A program made the position numbers and the translations under genes. From contig JAULAW010000015.1 of assembly GCA_032654645.1 (NCBI GenBank), positions 1-64,000 on the forward strand: a stretch of 64,000 nt of DNA. Reading direction: 5' to 3'. Of this stretch, positions 26,834 through 36,052 are shown in pieces. The DNA is from CAITJF01 sp032654645. GTDB taxonomy: Bacteria > Pseudomonadota > Gammaproteobacteria > Burkholderiales > Gallionellaceae. A model generated the notes under the pieces. The model had not been told where the DNA came from. It was given only the letters and a program-made list of their open reading frames with translations, and made no database searches. Each line of letters begins with the position of its first letter. The first letter of the stretch is position 1.

Positions 26834-27367
26834 TTATTTCTTCTTGGTTTCTTTCAGGATCACCACTTCATCGGCATAACGCACACCCTTGCCCTTATAA
26901 GGCTCCGGTTCGCGGAACGCGCGGATTTCGGCAGCTACCTGGCCAACCTGCTGCTTGTCATTTCCCTTCAACACGATTTCTGTCTGCGTGGGAGTTTCCA
27001 CCTTAACGCCCTTGGGCATCTTGTATGCCACCGGATGCGAATAACCCAGCGTCAGATTCAAGGTGTCACCAGCAGCCTGGGCGCGATAGCCCACACCCAC
27101 CAGCATCAGCTTGCGTTCATAACCACTGCTCACGCCCCTGACCATATTGGCAAGCAACGCGCGAACCGTGCCGGACATGGCATTCGCCTGCTTGGAATCA
27201 TTGGTTGCCGTGCACAGCAACGCATCACCTTTGCGTTCAACGGCAACCTGGCTGCTCAACGCATGATTGAGCGTGCCTAGCGGGCCTTTCACGGAAACAT
27301 CACCGGGGCCAAATGCAACCTCGATGCCTTGCGGCAACACAATAGGATTTTTAGCGATTCTAGACAT
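26834..27367 (-). CDS. rplF: 50S ribosomal protein L6
   Basis: 177 residues. Two related L6 domains; the second holds the signature PEPYKGKGVRYADEVVILKE near the C-terminus. It starts MSRIAKNPIVLPQGIEV. L6 lies near the sarcin-ricin loop and factor-binding site. Spc operon, 11 bp from each neighbour. Confidence 0.98.
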   Translation of the reverse strand: MSRIAKNPIVLPQGIEVAFGPGDVSVKGPLGTLNHALSSQVAVERKGDALLCTATNDSKQANAMSGTVRALLANMVRGVSSGYERKLMLVGVGYRAQAAGDTLNLTLGYSHPVAYKMPKGVKVETPTQTEIVLKGNDKQQVGQVAAEIRAFREPEPYKGKGVRYADEVVILKETKKK

Positions 27368-27378
27368 AAATTACCCCG

Positions 27379-27774
27379 TTACGCGACGATGCACAACACT
27401 TCGCCACCCATTCCGTTGGCGCGTGCTTTACGATCGGTCATCAACCCCTTGGATGTGGACACGATGGCAATGCCCAAGCCATTCATCACCTTCGGTATGT
27501 CCCCGCAACCCTTGTAAATACGCAAACCGGGACGGCTGACGCGCTGGACTTTTTCGATCACCGGGCGGCCCGCATAATATTTCAAGCCGATTTCCAGCAG
27601 GGGCTTGCCGCCGTTGTTGTCAACTTTAAAGCCCTCCACATAACCTTCATCCTGCAATACCTTGGCAATCGCCACCTTGATCTTGGAGGAAGGCATCACA
27701 ACGGTTACTTTTTCCGCCATCTGCGCGTTTCTGATACGCGTCAGCATGTCGGCAATCGGATCACTCATGCTCAT
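27379..27774 (-). CDS. rpsH: 30S ribosomal protein S8
   Basis: 131 residues: MSMSDPIADMLTRIRNAQ at the start and the C-terminal STSKGLMTDRKARANGMGGE signature. S8 binds helix 21 of 16S rRNA and, in enterobacteria, represses the spc operon by binding its mRNA near rplE; whether that control exists here was not assessed. Confidence 0.98.
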   Translation of the reverse strand: MSMSDPIADMLTRIRNAQMAEKVTVVMPSSKIKVAIAKVLQDEGYVEGFKVDNNGGKPLLEIGLKYYAGRPVIEKVQRVSRPGLRIYKGCGDIPKVMNGLGIAIVSTSKGLMTDRKARANGMGGEVLCIVA

Positions 27775-27784
27775 AAATTCACCC

Positions 27785-28090
27785 TTACCAACTTGCCTTG
27801 ATTACACCTGGAATCTCGCCGCGCATCGCGAATTCACGCAACTTGGTGCGGCCCAGACCGAATTTGCTGAATACGCCACGCGGACGGCCGGTCAACGCAC
27901 AGCGGTTGCGCAGGCGCACCGGACTGGAGTCGCGCGGCAATGCCTGCAGTTTTTGACGTGCGGCGTAGCGGTCTTCATCGCTCAACTTGACGTTGGCAAT
28001 AATCGCCTGCAGCGCGGCGCGCTTGGCGGCAAACTTCTTTACCGAATCGCGCCGTTTCAATTCACGGTTAATGACAGATTTCTTAGCCAT
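27785..28090 (-). CDS. rpsN: 30S ribosomal protein S14
   Basis: 101 residues, the long C- form without a CxxC...CxxC zinc finger. MAKKSVINRELKRRDSVKKF at the start and RCALTGRPRGVFSKFGLGR near the end are typical. S14 binds in the head of the 30S subunit. Spc operon between rplE and rpsH. Confidence 0.98.
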   Translation of the reverse strand: MAKKSVINRELKRRDSVKKFAAKRAALQAIIANVKLSDEDRYAARQKLQALPRDSSPVRLRNRCALTGRPRGVFSKFGLGRTKLREFAMRGEIPGVIKASW

Positions 28091-28097
28091 TTTGCCC

Positions 28098-28637
28098 TCA
28101 ACCTTTCAATGGGAATTTGAATGCCAGCAGAAGAGCACGGGCTTCCGCATCGGTTTTCGCACTGGTCGTGATGGTAATGTTCATGCCACGCAACGCATCA
28201 ATCTTGTCATACTCAATTTCCGGGAAAATAATCTGTTCCCTGATACCCATGTTGTAGTTGCCACGACCATCAAAGGACTTGCCGGACAATCCGCGAAAAT
28301 CGCGTACGCGGGGAATCGCCACCGTTACCAGGCGATCCAGAAATTCATACATGCGCGCCCTGCGCAGGGTGACCTTGCAACCAACCGGGTAATTTTCACG
28401 AATCTTGAAACCCGCAATGGATTTCTTGGACTTGGTCACCACCGGTTTCTGGCCGGCAATTTTCTGCATATCACCGACGGCATGTTCCATCACTTTCTTG
28501 TCGGCCACCGCTTCGCCCACACCCATGTTCAGAGTGATCTTCTCGATGCGCGGCACCTCCATGATGGATTTGTAGCCGAACTTCTTCATCAGTTCCGGAG
28601 CAACCGTTTTCTTGTAATAATCGAACAAACGAACCAT
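28098..28637 (-). CDS. rplE: 50S ribosomal protein L5
   Basis: 179 residues: LFDYYKKTVAPELMKKFGYK start, MNIT...TSAKTDAEARALL end, with the GEAVADKKVMEHAVGDM segment. L5 binds 5S rRNA and touches the P-site tRNA and S13. Spc operon between rplX and rpsN. Confidence 0.98.
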   Translation of the reverse strand: MVRLFDYYKKTVAPELMKKFGYKSIMEVPRIEKITLNMGVGEAVADKKVMEHAVGDMQKIAGQKPVVTKSKKSIAGFKIRENYPVGCKVTLRRARMYEFLDRLVTVAIPRVRDFRGLSGKSFDGRGNYNMGIREQIIFPEIEYDKIDALRGMNITITTSAKTDAEARALLLAFKFPLKG

Positions 28638-28650
28638 GCTATCTCACCCC

Positions 28651-28965
28651 TCAAGCGTCAATCACTTCGCCGCTGGACTTGAAGACGCGCACTTTGCGGC
28701 CATCTCCCAGCGTTTTGATACCGACACGGTCAGCCTTTTTCGCCGCCGCGTTATAAATGGCGACATTGGAAGCATGGATGGATTTCTCTATTTCCACGAT
28801 ACCCCCAGGCTCACCCTTTACCGGATTCGGTTTCTGGTGCTTTTTGACCTTGTTGACCCCGCTCACCAGCAAACGGTCATCCAAGACGCTCAGCACACTG
28901 CCACGGCTACCCTTGTCTTTCCCGGCGATGACAATGACATCATCATTTTTTCTAATCTTGCGCAT
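28651..28965 (-). CDS. rplX: 50S ribosomal protein L24
   Basis: 104 residues. The KOW motif is DDVIVIAGKDKGSRGSVLSV; the rest includes GVNKVKKHQKPNPVKGEPGG. L24 is a primary 23S rRNA binder that starts 50S assembly and lines the exit tunnel opening. Spc operon between rplN and rplE. Confidence 0.98.
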   Translation of the reverse strand: MRKIRKNDDVIVIAGKDKGSRGSVLSVLDDRLLVSGVNKVKKHQKPNPVKGEPGGIVEIEKSIHASNVAIYNAAAKKADRVGIKTLGDGRKVRVFKSSGEVIDA

Positions 28966-28998
28966 GATTTTTCCTTGGCTGCGTTATGCCGCCATTTT

Positions 28999-29367
28999 TT
29001 ACAAAACTTCCGGTGCCAATGACACGATCTTCATGAAGCGTTCGGTGCGCAACTCGCGCGTCACCGGGCCAAAAATGCGGGTGCCTATCGGCTCCAGCTT
29101 GTTGTTCAGCAACACTGCCGCATTGCCGTCGAACTTGATCAACGAACCATCCGGACGGCGCACGCCTTTGGCAGTACGCACAACCACGGCACTGTACACT
29201 TCGCCCTTCTTTACACGGGCACGCGGGGCCGCATCCCTGATGCTAACCTTGATAACGTCGCCAATGCCCGCATAACGGCGCTTGGAACCGCCCAGCACCT
29301 TGATGCACATGACGGAACGCGCGCCGGTGTTATCGGCAACATTCAAAACTGATTGCATTTGTATCAT
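28999..29367 (-). CDS. rplN: 50S ribosomal protein L14
   Basis: 122 residues: MIQMQSVLNVADNTGARSVM at the start and the final GTRIFGPVTRELR...MKIVSLAPEVL. L14 forms an intersubunit bridge with 16S rRNA. It is the first gene of the spc operon; a promoter candidate and a GC-rich structured leader occupy the 154 bp between it and rpsQ. Confidence 0.98.
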   Translation of the reverse strand: MIQMQSVLNVADNTGARSVMCIKVLGGSKRRYAGIGDVIKVSIRDAAPRARVKKGEVYSAVVVRTAKGVRRPDGSLIKFDGNAAVLLNNKLEPIGTRIFGPVTRELRTERFMKIVSLAPEVL

Positions 29368-29459
29368 TTATCAATCTCCAACTTTATCCGCCCACGGCGG
29401 CTAGTTTTGGAACCCGTTCGGGTTAGGCCGCCGCAAGCGACGGTGAAACGAAGCCGCGC

Positions 29460-29488
29460 ATTCTATTCAAAACCAGCAACAAACACAA
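29460..29488 (-). promoter_or_regulatory. Candidate promoter of the spc operon (rplN)
   Basis: On the minus strand TTGTGT (29488-29483), 17 bp, TAGAAT (29465-29460), followed at once by GCGCGG, a GC-rich discriminator. The 154-bp rpsQ-rplN gap is exactly the S10/spc boundary. The leader that follows contains palindromes such as AACCCG...CGGGTT. Confidence 0.6.
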
Positions 29489-29521
29489 GCGCTAATTGCA
29501 AATAAATTGCCCGGCTTGAGC

Positions 29522-29785
29522 TTAAGCTGCTTGAGCCTTTTCCACCAACTTGGCGACGCGCCAGCTCTTGGTTTTTGCCAGCGGACGGCACTCTTCGATG
29601 TCAACTACGTCACCTGGATGGAACTCATTATTCTCATCATGGGCGTGATATTTTTTCGATACCCGCAACACCTTACCCAGTTGTGGGTGCTTGACCTTGC
29701 GCTCGACCAGCACGGTAACGGTTTTATCCATTTTGTCGCTCACCACCGTACCGGTCAGCGTACGTTTCAGATTCGTTGCACTCAT
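29522..29785 (-). CDS. rpsQ: 30S ribosomal protein S17
   Basis: 87 residues: LKRTLTGTVVSDKMDKTVTV start and the GDVVDIEECRPLAKTKSWR signature of the OB fold. S17 binds the 5' domain of 16S rRNA early in assembly. Last gene of the S10 operon; its ATG overlaps the rpmC stop (ATGA). Confidence 0.98.
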   Translation of the reverse strand: MSATNLKRTLTGTVVSDKMDKTVTVLVERKVKHPQLGKVLRVSKKYHAHDENNEFHPGDVVDIEECRPLAKTKSWRVAKLVEKAQAA

Positions 29786-29976
29786 TGCTGCGCACCTTTT
29801 TCCTTTAATATGGTTTTCACGCGGGCAATATCACGGCGCACCTTTAACAACTGGCTGTTATTGCTCAACTGTTGAGTCGCTACTTGCATACGCAAGCCGA
29901 ATTGCGCCTTGGTCAGAGATAGCAACTCTTGCTCCAGATCCGCTCCGGATTTTATTCTCAGTTCACTCGCCTTCAT
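29782..29976 (-). CDS. rpmC: 50S ribosomal protein L29
   Basis: 64 residues, two long helices (MKASELRIKSGADLEQELLS, QLLKVRRDIARVKTILKEK). L29 lies beside the exit tunnel and helps dock trigger factor and SRP. Overlaps rpsQ by 4 bp and starts 2 bp after the rplP stop. Confidence 0.98.
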   Translation of the reverse strand: MKASELRIKSGADLEQELLSLTKAQFGLRMQVATQQLSNNSQLLKVRRDIARVKTILKEKGAQQ

Positions 29977-29978
29977 AA

Positions 29979-30395
29979 TTACGCCCCTACCTGTCTGACT
30001 ACGAATGTGGTGGCTATTGGCAGCTTGGCGGAAGCCAGGCGGAATGCCTCGCGCGCCAGCACTTCATCCACACCATCCATTTCATACAACATCTTGCCGG
30101 GCTGGATTTCAGAAACGTAATACTCCGGGTTGCCCTTGCCGTTACCCATACGCACCTCGGCAGGCTTCTTAGAAATTGGCTTATCCGGAAAAATACGGAT
30201 CCAGATACGCCCTCCCCGCTTGATGTGTCGCGTCATGGCACGGCGCGCCGCTTCGATCTGGCGTGCGGTCAAACGACCGCGTCCAACAGCTTTAAGGCCA
30301 AATTCACCAAAGCTTACCTTGTTGCCGCGTGTCGCAATACCGTTGTTTCGGCCCTTTTGCTCCTTGCGGTATTTTCTTTTAGCTGGCTGTAGCAT
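29979..30395 (-). CDS. rplP: 50S ribosomal protein L16
   Basis: 138 residues: MLQPAKRKYRKEQKGRNNGI, then RGGRIWIRIFPDKPISKKPA and GKGNPEYYVSEIQPGKMLYE. L16 contacts the A-site tRNA elbow and completes the peptidyl-transferase region. Its 5' end overlaps the 3' end of rpsC by 17 bp, so the two are tightly coupled. Confidence 0.98.
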   Translation of the reverse strand: MLQPAKRKYRKEQKGRNNGIATRGNKVSFGEFGLKAVGRGRLTARQIEAARRAMTRHIKRGGRIWIRIFPDKPISKKPAEVRMGNGKGNPEYYVSEIQPGKMLYEMDGVDEVLAREAFRLASAKLPIATTFVVRQVGA

Positions 30396-31092
30396 GTTTC
30401 ACCCCCGACTTCCTTGCTTTCTTTTCCGGTTCAGCCACTGCTGGCGCGGCTACCTCTTCCAATCCGGTATGATCGCCCTTGTACACCCACACCTTGACAC
30501 CGATGATGCCGTATGTGGTCTTTGCTTCGGAGAAACCATAGTCGATTTCGGCACGCAGGGTATGCAGCGGCACACGGCCTTCGCGATACCATTCGGTGCG
30601 CGCAATTTCGATCCCGTTCAGGCGTCCTGCACTCATAATCTTGATTCCTTGGGCGCCCAAACGCATGGCATTCTGCATTGCGCGTTTCATGGCACGGCGG
30701 AACATGATACGTTTCTCCAATTGCGAAGTAATGCTTTCCGCAATCAACTGTGCATCCACTTCCGGCTTGCGCACTTCCTCGATGTTCAGCGCAACATCCG
30801 GCAAGCCCATGCGTTTTCTCAGTTCAGCGCGCAGTGCTTCTATATCTTCACCCTTCTTGCCGATCACCACTCCGGGACGGGCAGTATAAATCGTGATTTT
30901 GGCGTTTTTTGCAGGGCGCTCAATAATTATCTTCGAGACGCCGGCTCCGGCCAGTTTTTTCTTCAGGTAATCGCGCACTTCGATATCCTTGAGCAGCATG
31001 CCGGAAAAATTCTTACTGTTGGCATACCACTTGGAAGTCCAGTTTTTAAGTACGCTCAACCGGAAACCGATTGGATGAATTTTCTGTCCCAT
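30379..31092 (-). CDS. rpsC: 30S ribosomal protein S3
   Basis: 237 residues: MGQKIHPIGFRLSVLKNWTS start, KH domain with PGVVIGKKGEDIEALRAEL, and the C-terminal GVKVWVYKGDH. S3 forms the mRNA entry site with S4 and S5. Normal length with a basic Ala/Lys tail. S10 operon between rplV and rplP. Confidence 0.98.
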   Translation of the reverse strand: MGQKIHPIGFRLSVLKNWTSKWYANSKNFSGMLLKDIEVRDYLKKKLAGAGVSKIIIERPAKNAKITIYTARPGVVIGKKGEDIEALRAELRKRMGLPDVALNIEEVRKPEVDAQLIAESITSQLEKRIMFRRAMKRAMQNAMRLGAQGIKIMSAGRLNGIEIARTEWYREGRVPLHTLRAEIDYGFSEAKTTYGIIGVKVWVYKGDHTGLEEVAAPAVAEPEKKARKSGVKHATAS

Positions 31093-31105
31093 AGTTACTT
31101 GATCC

Positions 31106-31435
31106 TCAGTTCCCGACGATTATTGTAATGTGGCAAGTCTGCTTCTCAATTTTGTAGTTGCGGCCCTTGGCGCGAGCCATGCTCCGCTTCAGCGAGGCAC
31201 CCTCATCCACATGGATAGTGGTGACTTTCAGCTCGTCAATGTCCGCTCCATCATTATGCTCGGCATTGGCAATCGCGGATTCCAGTCCCTTCTTGATAAT
31301 CACTGCGCCCTTTTTGGGGCTGAACGCCAGGATGTTCAACGCCTTGTCCACCGGCAAGCCGCGGATTTGATCCGCCACCAGGCGGCCCTTCTGAGCCGAC
31401 AGGCGAACACCTTTTACTACTGCGGTTGTGCTCAT
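31106..31435 (-). CDS. rplV: 50S ribosomal protein L22
   Basis: 109 residues from the second of two adjacent ATGs (31435), because the AAGGAGG ribosome binding site nearly touches the first (31438). The core is TTAVVKGVRLSAQKGRLVAD and the C-terminal loop KRSMARAKGRNYKIEKQTCH, which lines the exit tunnel and is where erythromycin-resistance changes occur in other bacteria. S10 operon. Confidence 0.97.
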   Translation of the reverse strand: MSTTAVVKGVRLSAQKGRLVADQIRGLPVDKALNILAFSPKKGAVIIKKGLESAIANAEHNDGADIDELKVTTIHVDEGASLKRSMARAKGRNYKIEKQTCHITIIVGN

Positions 31436-31444
31436 CATGCCTCC

Positions 31445-31726
31445 TTATTTCTTGACCACTGCTTTTTTGTCGGCAGCATGTCCCTTGAATGTGCGGGTCA
31501 GCGAGAACTCGCCCAGCTTGTGTCCCACCATGTTCTCTGAGATATACACCGGGATGTGCTGTTTGCCGTTGTGCACCGCAATGGTCAGGCCGACAAATTC
31601 CGGCAGCACCGTGGAACGGCGCGACCAGGTTTTCACCGGACGCTTGTCGCTGGTTGCGCGCACTGTTTCCACTTTTTTCATCAAGTGCGTGTCAACGAAT
31701 GGACCTTTTTTAATAGAACGTGCCAT
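31445..31726 (-). CDS. rpsS: 30S ribosomal protein S19
   Basis: 93 residues: MARSIKKGPFVDTHLMKKVE, TWSRRSTVLPEFVGLTIAVH and MVGHKLGEFSLTRTFKGHAA are diagnostic. S19 with S13 sits in the head and contacts tRNA. S10 operon, 12 bp after rplB. Confidence 0.98.
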   Translation of the reverse strand: MARSIKKGPFVDTHLMKKVETVRATSDKRPVKTWSRRSTVLPEFVGLTIAVHNGKQHIPVYISENMVGHKLGEFSLTRTFKGHAADKKAVVKK

Positions 31727-31738
31727 ATTTATTACCCC

Positions 31739-32566
31739 TTAAACCTGAAAGCGGCGGCGGACAATCATGCAGTTGGTGCGCTTGTTGCGGCGTGTACGAA
31801 AACCCTTGGCCGGCACTCCCCACGGGCTGACCGGATTGCGTCCGGCTGCGGTCTTGCCTTCGCCGCCGCCGTGCGGATGGTCAACCGGGTTCATCGCCAC
31901 ACCGCGCACCGTCGGGCGCACGCCACGCCAGCGCATCGCGCCAGCCTTGCCGATGGAACGCAGAGAATGTTCGCCATTGCCCACTTCGCCGATAGTCGCG
32001 CGGCAGTCTACATGCACCTTGCGGATTTCACCGGAACGGAGGCGCAGTTGCGCATAAGCGCCTTCACGCGCCAGCAATTGCACCGAGGTTCCGGCGGAGC
32101 GCGCCAATTGCGCACCCTTGCCGGGTAACATTTCAATGCAGTGGATAGTCGAGCCTACCGGAATATTGCGCAACGGCAGCGAATTGCCCGCCTTGATCGG
32201 CGCTTCCGGCCCGTTCGACAATTGTGAACCCGCTGCTATGCCCTTGGGCGCTATGATGTAACGGCGCTCGCCATCCGCATAACACAGTAAAGCCAAATGC
32301 GCGCTTCGGTTTGGATCGTATTCCAAGCGCTCGACAGTAGCCGGAATTCCATCCTTGTCACGCTTGAAATCAACCACACGGTAATTCTTCTTGTGGCCGC
32401 CACCCATGTGTCGGATGGTAATGTGACCGTTATGATTACGACCGGCCGTCCTGTTTTTTCTTTCCAGCAACGCTGCATGGGGCTTCCCCTTATGCAGCTC
32501 TGGATTAACCACGCGCACTACGGCGCGTCGTCCCGGAGATGTCGGTTTAAGTTTGATCAGTGCCAT
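31739..32566 (-). CDS. rplB: 50S ribosomal protein L2
   Basis: 275 residues: ALIKLKPTSPGRRAVVRVV start, two RNA-binding domains, and the conserved GVAMNPVDHPHGGGEGKTAA loop whose His is close to the peptidyl-transferase centre. It ends RTNCMIVRRRFQV. S10 operon between rplW and rpsS. Confidence 0.98.
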   Translation of the reverse strand: MALIKLKPTSPGRRAVVRVVNPELHKGKPHAALLERKNRTAGRNHNGHITIRHMGGGHKKNYRVVDFKRDKDGIPATVERLEYDPNRSAHLALLCYADGERRYIIAPKGIAAGSQLSNGPEAPIKAGNSLPLRNIPVGSTIHCIEMLPGKGAQLARSAGTSVQLLAREGAYAQLRLRSGEIRKVHVDCRATIGEVGNGEHSLRSIGKAGAMRWRGVRPTVRGVAMNPVDHPHGGGEGKTAAGRNPVSPWGVPAKGFRTRRNKRTNCMIVRRRFQV

Positions 32567-32571
32567 GATAT

Positions 32572-32889
32572 TTACCCTTGCTCATCCGCAGCAAAATTGA
32601 TTGCCTGTCCGGTCGCGAGACATACGAACGCTTTTTTCCAATCTTTGCGCCGCCCCATAAACCTGCCGAAGCGTTTTTGCTTGCCCTTGACGCAGGCAAC
32701 TTGCACGCTCTCAACATTCACCTTGAACATCAATTCAACTGCCGCCTTGATTTCCGGTTTGGTAGCATCGGATGCCACCCGGAAAATCACCTGCTCATTC
32801 TTATCCGCTACATATGTCGCTTTTTCGGAAATTTGTGGAGCGAGCAATATGTTCATTAAACGCTCATGGCTGAATTTGTTTTCGCTCAT
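32572..32889 (-). CDS. rplW: 50S ribosomal protein L23
   Basis: 105 residues. APQISEKATYVADKNEQVIF and KPEIKAAVELMFKVNVESVQ are the family core. L23 is the docking site for trigger factor and SRP at the tunnel exit; its acidic surface patch (Glu in APQISEK region) is retained. The ATG overlaps the rplD stop (ATGA). Confidence 0.97.
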   Translation of the reverse strand: MSENKFSHERLMNILLAPQISEKATYVADKNEQVIFRVASDATKPEIKAAVELMFKVNVESVQVACVKGKQKRFGRFMGRRKDWKKAFVCLATGQAINFAADEQG

Positions 32890-33512
32890 GCCAGTATCTC
32901 CTCAATTTTCGCCATTGCATTGCGCGTTACCAACACCTTGTGGAAACGTACCAGGCTGACCGGATCGGCTTGATGCGCCTCGACCACCAGCACGTGCGGC
33001 AGATTGCGCGAGGACAAATACAAGTTTTCGTCGAAATTGTCGGTAATGATCAGCACCCGGTCAGCTCCCATACCCAAACCCTTCATCCGCTGAGCCAGCA
33101 GTTTGGTCTTGGGTGCCGAGAGAGTCAGATTGTCTACTACCGTCAGGCGGTTTTCACGCACCAACTGCGAAAAGATGGAAGCCAGGCCAGCGCGGTACAT
33201 CTTGCGGTTGACCTTCTGGCTGAAATTTTCATCCGGGCTATTCGGAAAAATCCTGCCGCCACCGCGCCACAATGGGCTGGACGCCATACCGGCACGGGCG
33301 CGGCCGGTGCCTTTTTGCGCCCAGGGTTTGTGTGTGCTTTTGGCGATCTCGCTACGGCCTTTTTGCTTGCTGTTAGCGGAACGGGCATTGGCCTGATACG
33401 CAGTCACCACCTGGTGAACCAGCGCCTCATTGTATTCGCGGCCAAACAGATCGTCCGAGGCGGTAACGCTGGTGGTCGCCTGGCCGTTATCATCAATAAC
33501 TTTAAGCTCCAT
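32886..33512 (-). CDS. rplD: 50S ribosomal protein L4
   Basis: 208 residues with the extended tunnel loop KPWAQKGTGRARAGMASSPL and a complete globular domain ending AKIEEILA. In enterobacteria L4 represses its own S10 operon through the leader RNA; no such leader was identified here. The first base of its ATG context overlaps the rplC TAA by one base. Confidence 0.97.
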   Translation of the reverse strand: MELKVIDDNGQATTSVTASDDLFGREYNEALVHQVVTAYQANARSANSKQKGRSEIAKSTHKPWAQKGTGRARAGMASSPLWRGGGRIFPNSPDENFSQKVNRKMYRAGLASIFSQLVRENRLTVVDNLTLSAPKTKLLAQRMKGLGMGADRVLIITDNFDENLYLSSRNLPHVLVVEAHQADPVSLVRFHKVLVTRNAMAKIEEILA

Positions 33513-34156
33513 TATGCACCTGCCTTCACTGCCGGACGTACGACCACGTCACCGCCCTTGGAGCCTGGGACGGCACCCTTGACCAGCAACAACTGACGGT
33601 CGGCATCTATGCGGACGATTTCAAGATTTTGCACGGTGCGCTGCACATCACCGAGGTGACCGGACATGCGCTTGCCCGGGAACACACGCCCCGGATCCTG
33701 CGCCATGCCGATAGAACCGGGCACGTTGTGTGACTTGGAGTTACCGTGGGTAGCACGGCCTGAACTGAAGTGGTAGCGTTTGATAACGCCGGCATAACCC
33801 TTGCCTATCGTCACACCGGTAACATCAACCTTCTGGCCAACCTTGAACAGGTCCACCCCCATCGTGCCGCCTGCCTGCAAGCTGCCCAGCTGTTCCGGGG
33901 TGGCGGTGAATTCTTTCAGTACGCTACCCGCTACCACGCCCGCTTTGGCGAAATGACCCGCCGCAGCTTTGTTCACACGGCTTGCGCGGCGTGTGCCAAA
34001 TGCAACCTGCACGGCGCTGTAACCATCTGTGGAAGCGGATTTGATTTGGGTAATGCGATTATTGGACACGTCCACAACTGTTACCGGCAACGATGTGCCA
34101 TCGTCGGTAAAGATGCGTGTCATGCCAATCTTGCGACCGACAAGTCCTAAGCTCAT
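33512..34156 (-). CDS. rplC: 50S ribosomal protein L3
   Basis: 214 residues: SLGLVGRKIGMTRIFTDDGT start and GRATHGNSKSHNVPGSIGMA with the central extension reaching the peptidyl-transferase centre. L3 is an early 50S assembly protein. Second gene of the S10 operon; a 157-bp gap with a family 2 repeat separates it from rpsJ, larger than usual. Confidence 0.98.
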   Translation of the reverse strand: MSLGLVGRKIGMTRIFTDDGTSLPVTVVDVSNNRITQIKSASTDGYSAVQVAFGTRRASRVNKAAAGHFAKAGVVAGSVLKEFTATPEQLGSLQAGGTMGVDLFKVGQKVDVTGVTIGKGYAGVIKRYHFSSGRATHGNSKSHNVPGSIGMAQDPGRVFPGKRMSGHLGDVQRTVQNLEIVRIDADRQLLLVKGAVPGSKGGDVVVRPAVKAGA

Positions 34157-34217
34157 TTTATTATCCTTAGTTTAAGGGGCTGACTTCAATTGGCCAGCCG
34201 ATTCAATGCTACAACAA

Positions 34218-34306
34218 CTTAGTTATTAGTCTCTAGTCGTTAGTTGGTTTTGTCCGCTACGCGGAACCTGCTTTAACTAACGTCTAACGACTAGCGTCTA
34301 TCAACT
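34218..34306. repeat. Dispersed hairpin repeat, family 2 (copy A), rpsJ-rplC gap
   Basis: CTAGTCGTTAGTTGG, then TCCGC-TAC-GCGGA, then CTTTAACTAACGTCTAACG. The first and last parts are complementary (TCGTTAGTT / AACTAACG), giving a large hairpin with an inner TCCGC/GCGGA stem-loop. Closely similar copies follow tuf1 (34747-34837) and tuf2 (51671-51775). Confidence 0.75.
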
Positions 34307-34313
34307 GTTTTTA

Positions 34314-34625
34314 TTACTGCAACTTGATTACGACATCCACACCCGCAGGCAGGTCCAGCTTCATCAACGCATCCACGGTTTTCTCCGTCGGGTCAATGAT
34401 ATCCATCATGCGCAAGTGCGTGCGAATCTCGAACTGATCGCGCGAAGTTTTGTTCACGTGAGGTGAACGCAAGATATCAAAACGCTCAATCTTGGTAGGC
34501 AGGGGGATCGGCCCTTTTACCACTGCGCCCGTGCGCTTCGCGGTATCCACAATCCGTAACGCGGACTGGTCGATCTGGTCATAATCGAACGCCTTTAGGC
34601 GAATACGGATTTTCTGACTTTGCAT
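34314..34625 (-). CDS. rpsJ: 30S ribosomal protein S10
   Basis: 103 residues from the ATG at 34625 (MQSQKIRIRLKAFDYDQIDQ), exactly the E. coli length; the longer open frame is rejected. PIPLPTKIERFDILRSPHVN and the final LPAGVDVVIKL are diagnostic. S10 is also NusE and links the ribosome to NusG (encoded at 50644-51192). First gene of the S10 operon with its own promoter candidate. Confidence 0.98.
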   Translation of the reverse strand: MQSQKIRIRLKAFDYDQIDQSALRIVDTAKRTGAVVKGPIPLPTKIERFDILRSPHVNKTSRDQFEIRTHLRMMDIIDPTEKTVDALMKLDLPAGVDVVIKLQ

Positions 34626-34710
34626 AATTTTCACTCTGCTTCTTGCAGCCATTAGTCCAGCTGCGGATTAAAGAACAAAATCGCGTGGCCGGAACCCCGC
34701 GAGGGCGCGC

Positions 34711-34739
34711 ATTGTAGTCTGACTCAATAATCTTTGCAA
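34711..34739 (-). promoter_or_regulatory. Candidate promoter of the S10 operon (rpsJ)
   Basis: Minus strand TTGCAA (34739-34734), 17 bp, TACAAT (34716-34711), followed directly by GCGCGCCC. It lies between tuf1 and rpsJ, the str/S10 boundary. The GC-rich discriminator suggests stringent control. Confidence 0.65.
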
Positions 34740-34746
34740 ACAAAAA

Positions 34747-34837
34747 ACAGTTGCTAGCTGTTAGTCGCTAGTTGGTTTGTCCGCTGCGCGGAACTTGCTT
34801 TAACTAACGACTATCGTCTAACGTCTAACGACTGCTG
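34747..34837. repeat. Dispersed hairpin repeat, family 2 (copy B), after tuf1
   Basis: Contains TTAGTCGCTAGTTGG, TCCGC-TGC-GCGGA and TTTAACTAACGACTATCG followed by two tandem copies of the 7-mer GTCTAAC. It abuts the tuf1 stop codon. From TCCGCTGCGCGG to the stop codon it is the same as the element after tuf2 except for the 7-mer number (two here, three there). Confidence 0.75.
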
Positions 34838-36028
<1,191 letters not shown>

Positions 36029-36052
36029 GATTACATTCCTTCGATAGTAAAA

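Noticed and set aside
34218..34837. Repeats near tuf1 and rpsJ considered as a CRISPR array
   Set aside because: The copies are separated by genes, units are palindromic, there are no regular spacers and no cas genes.
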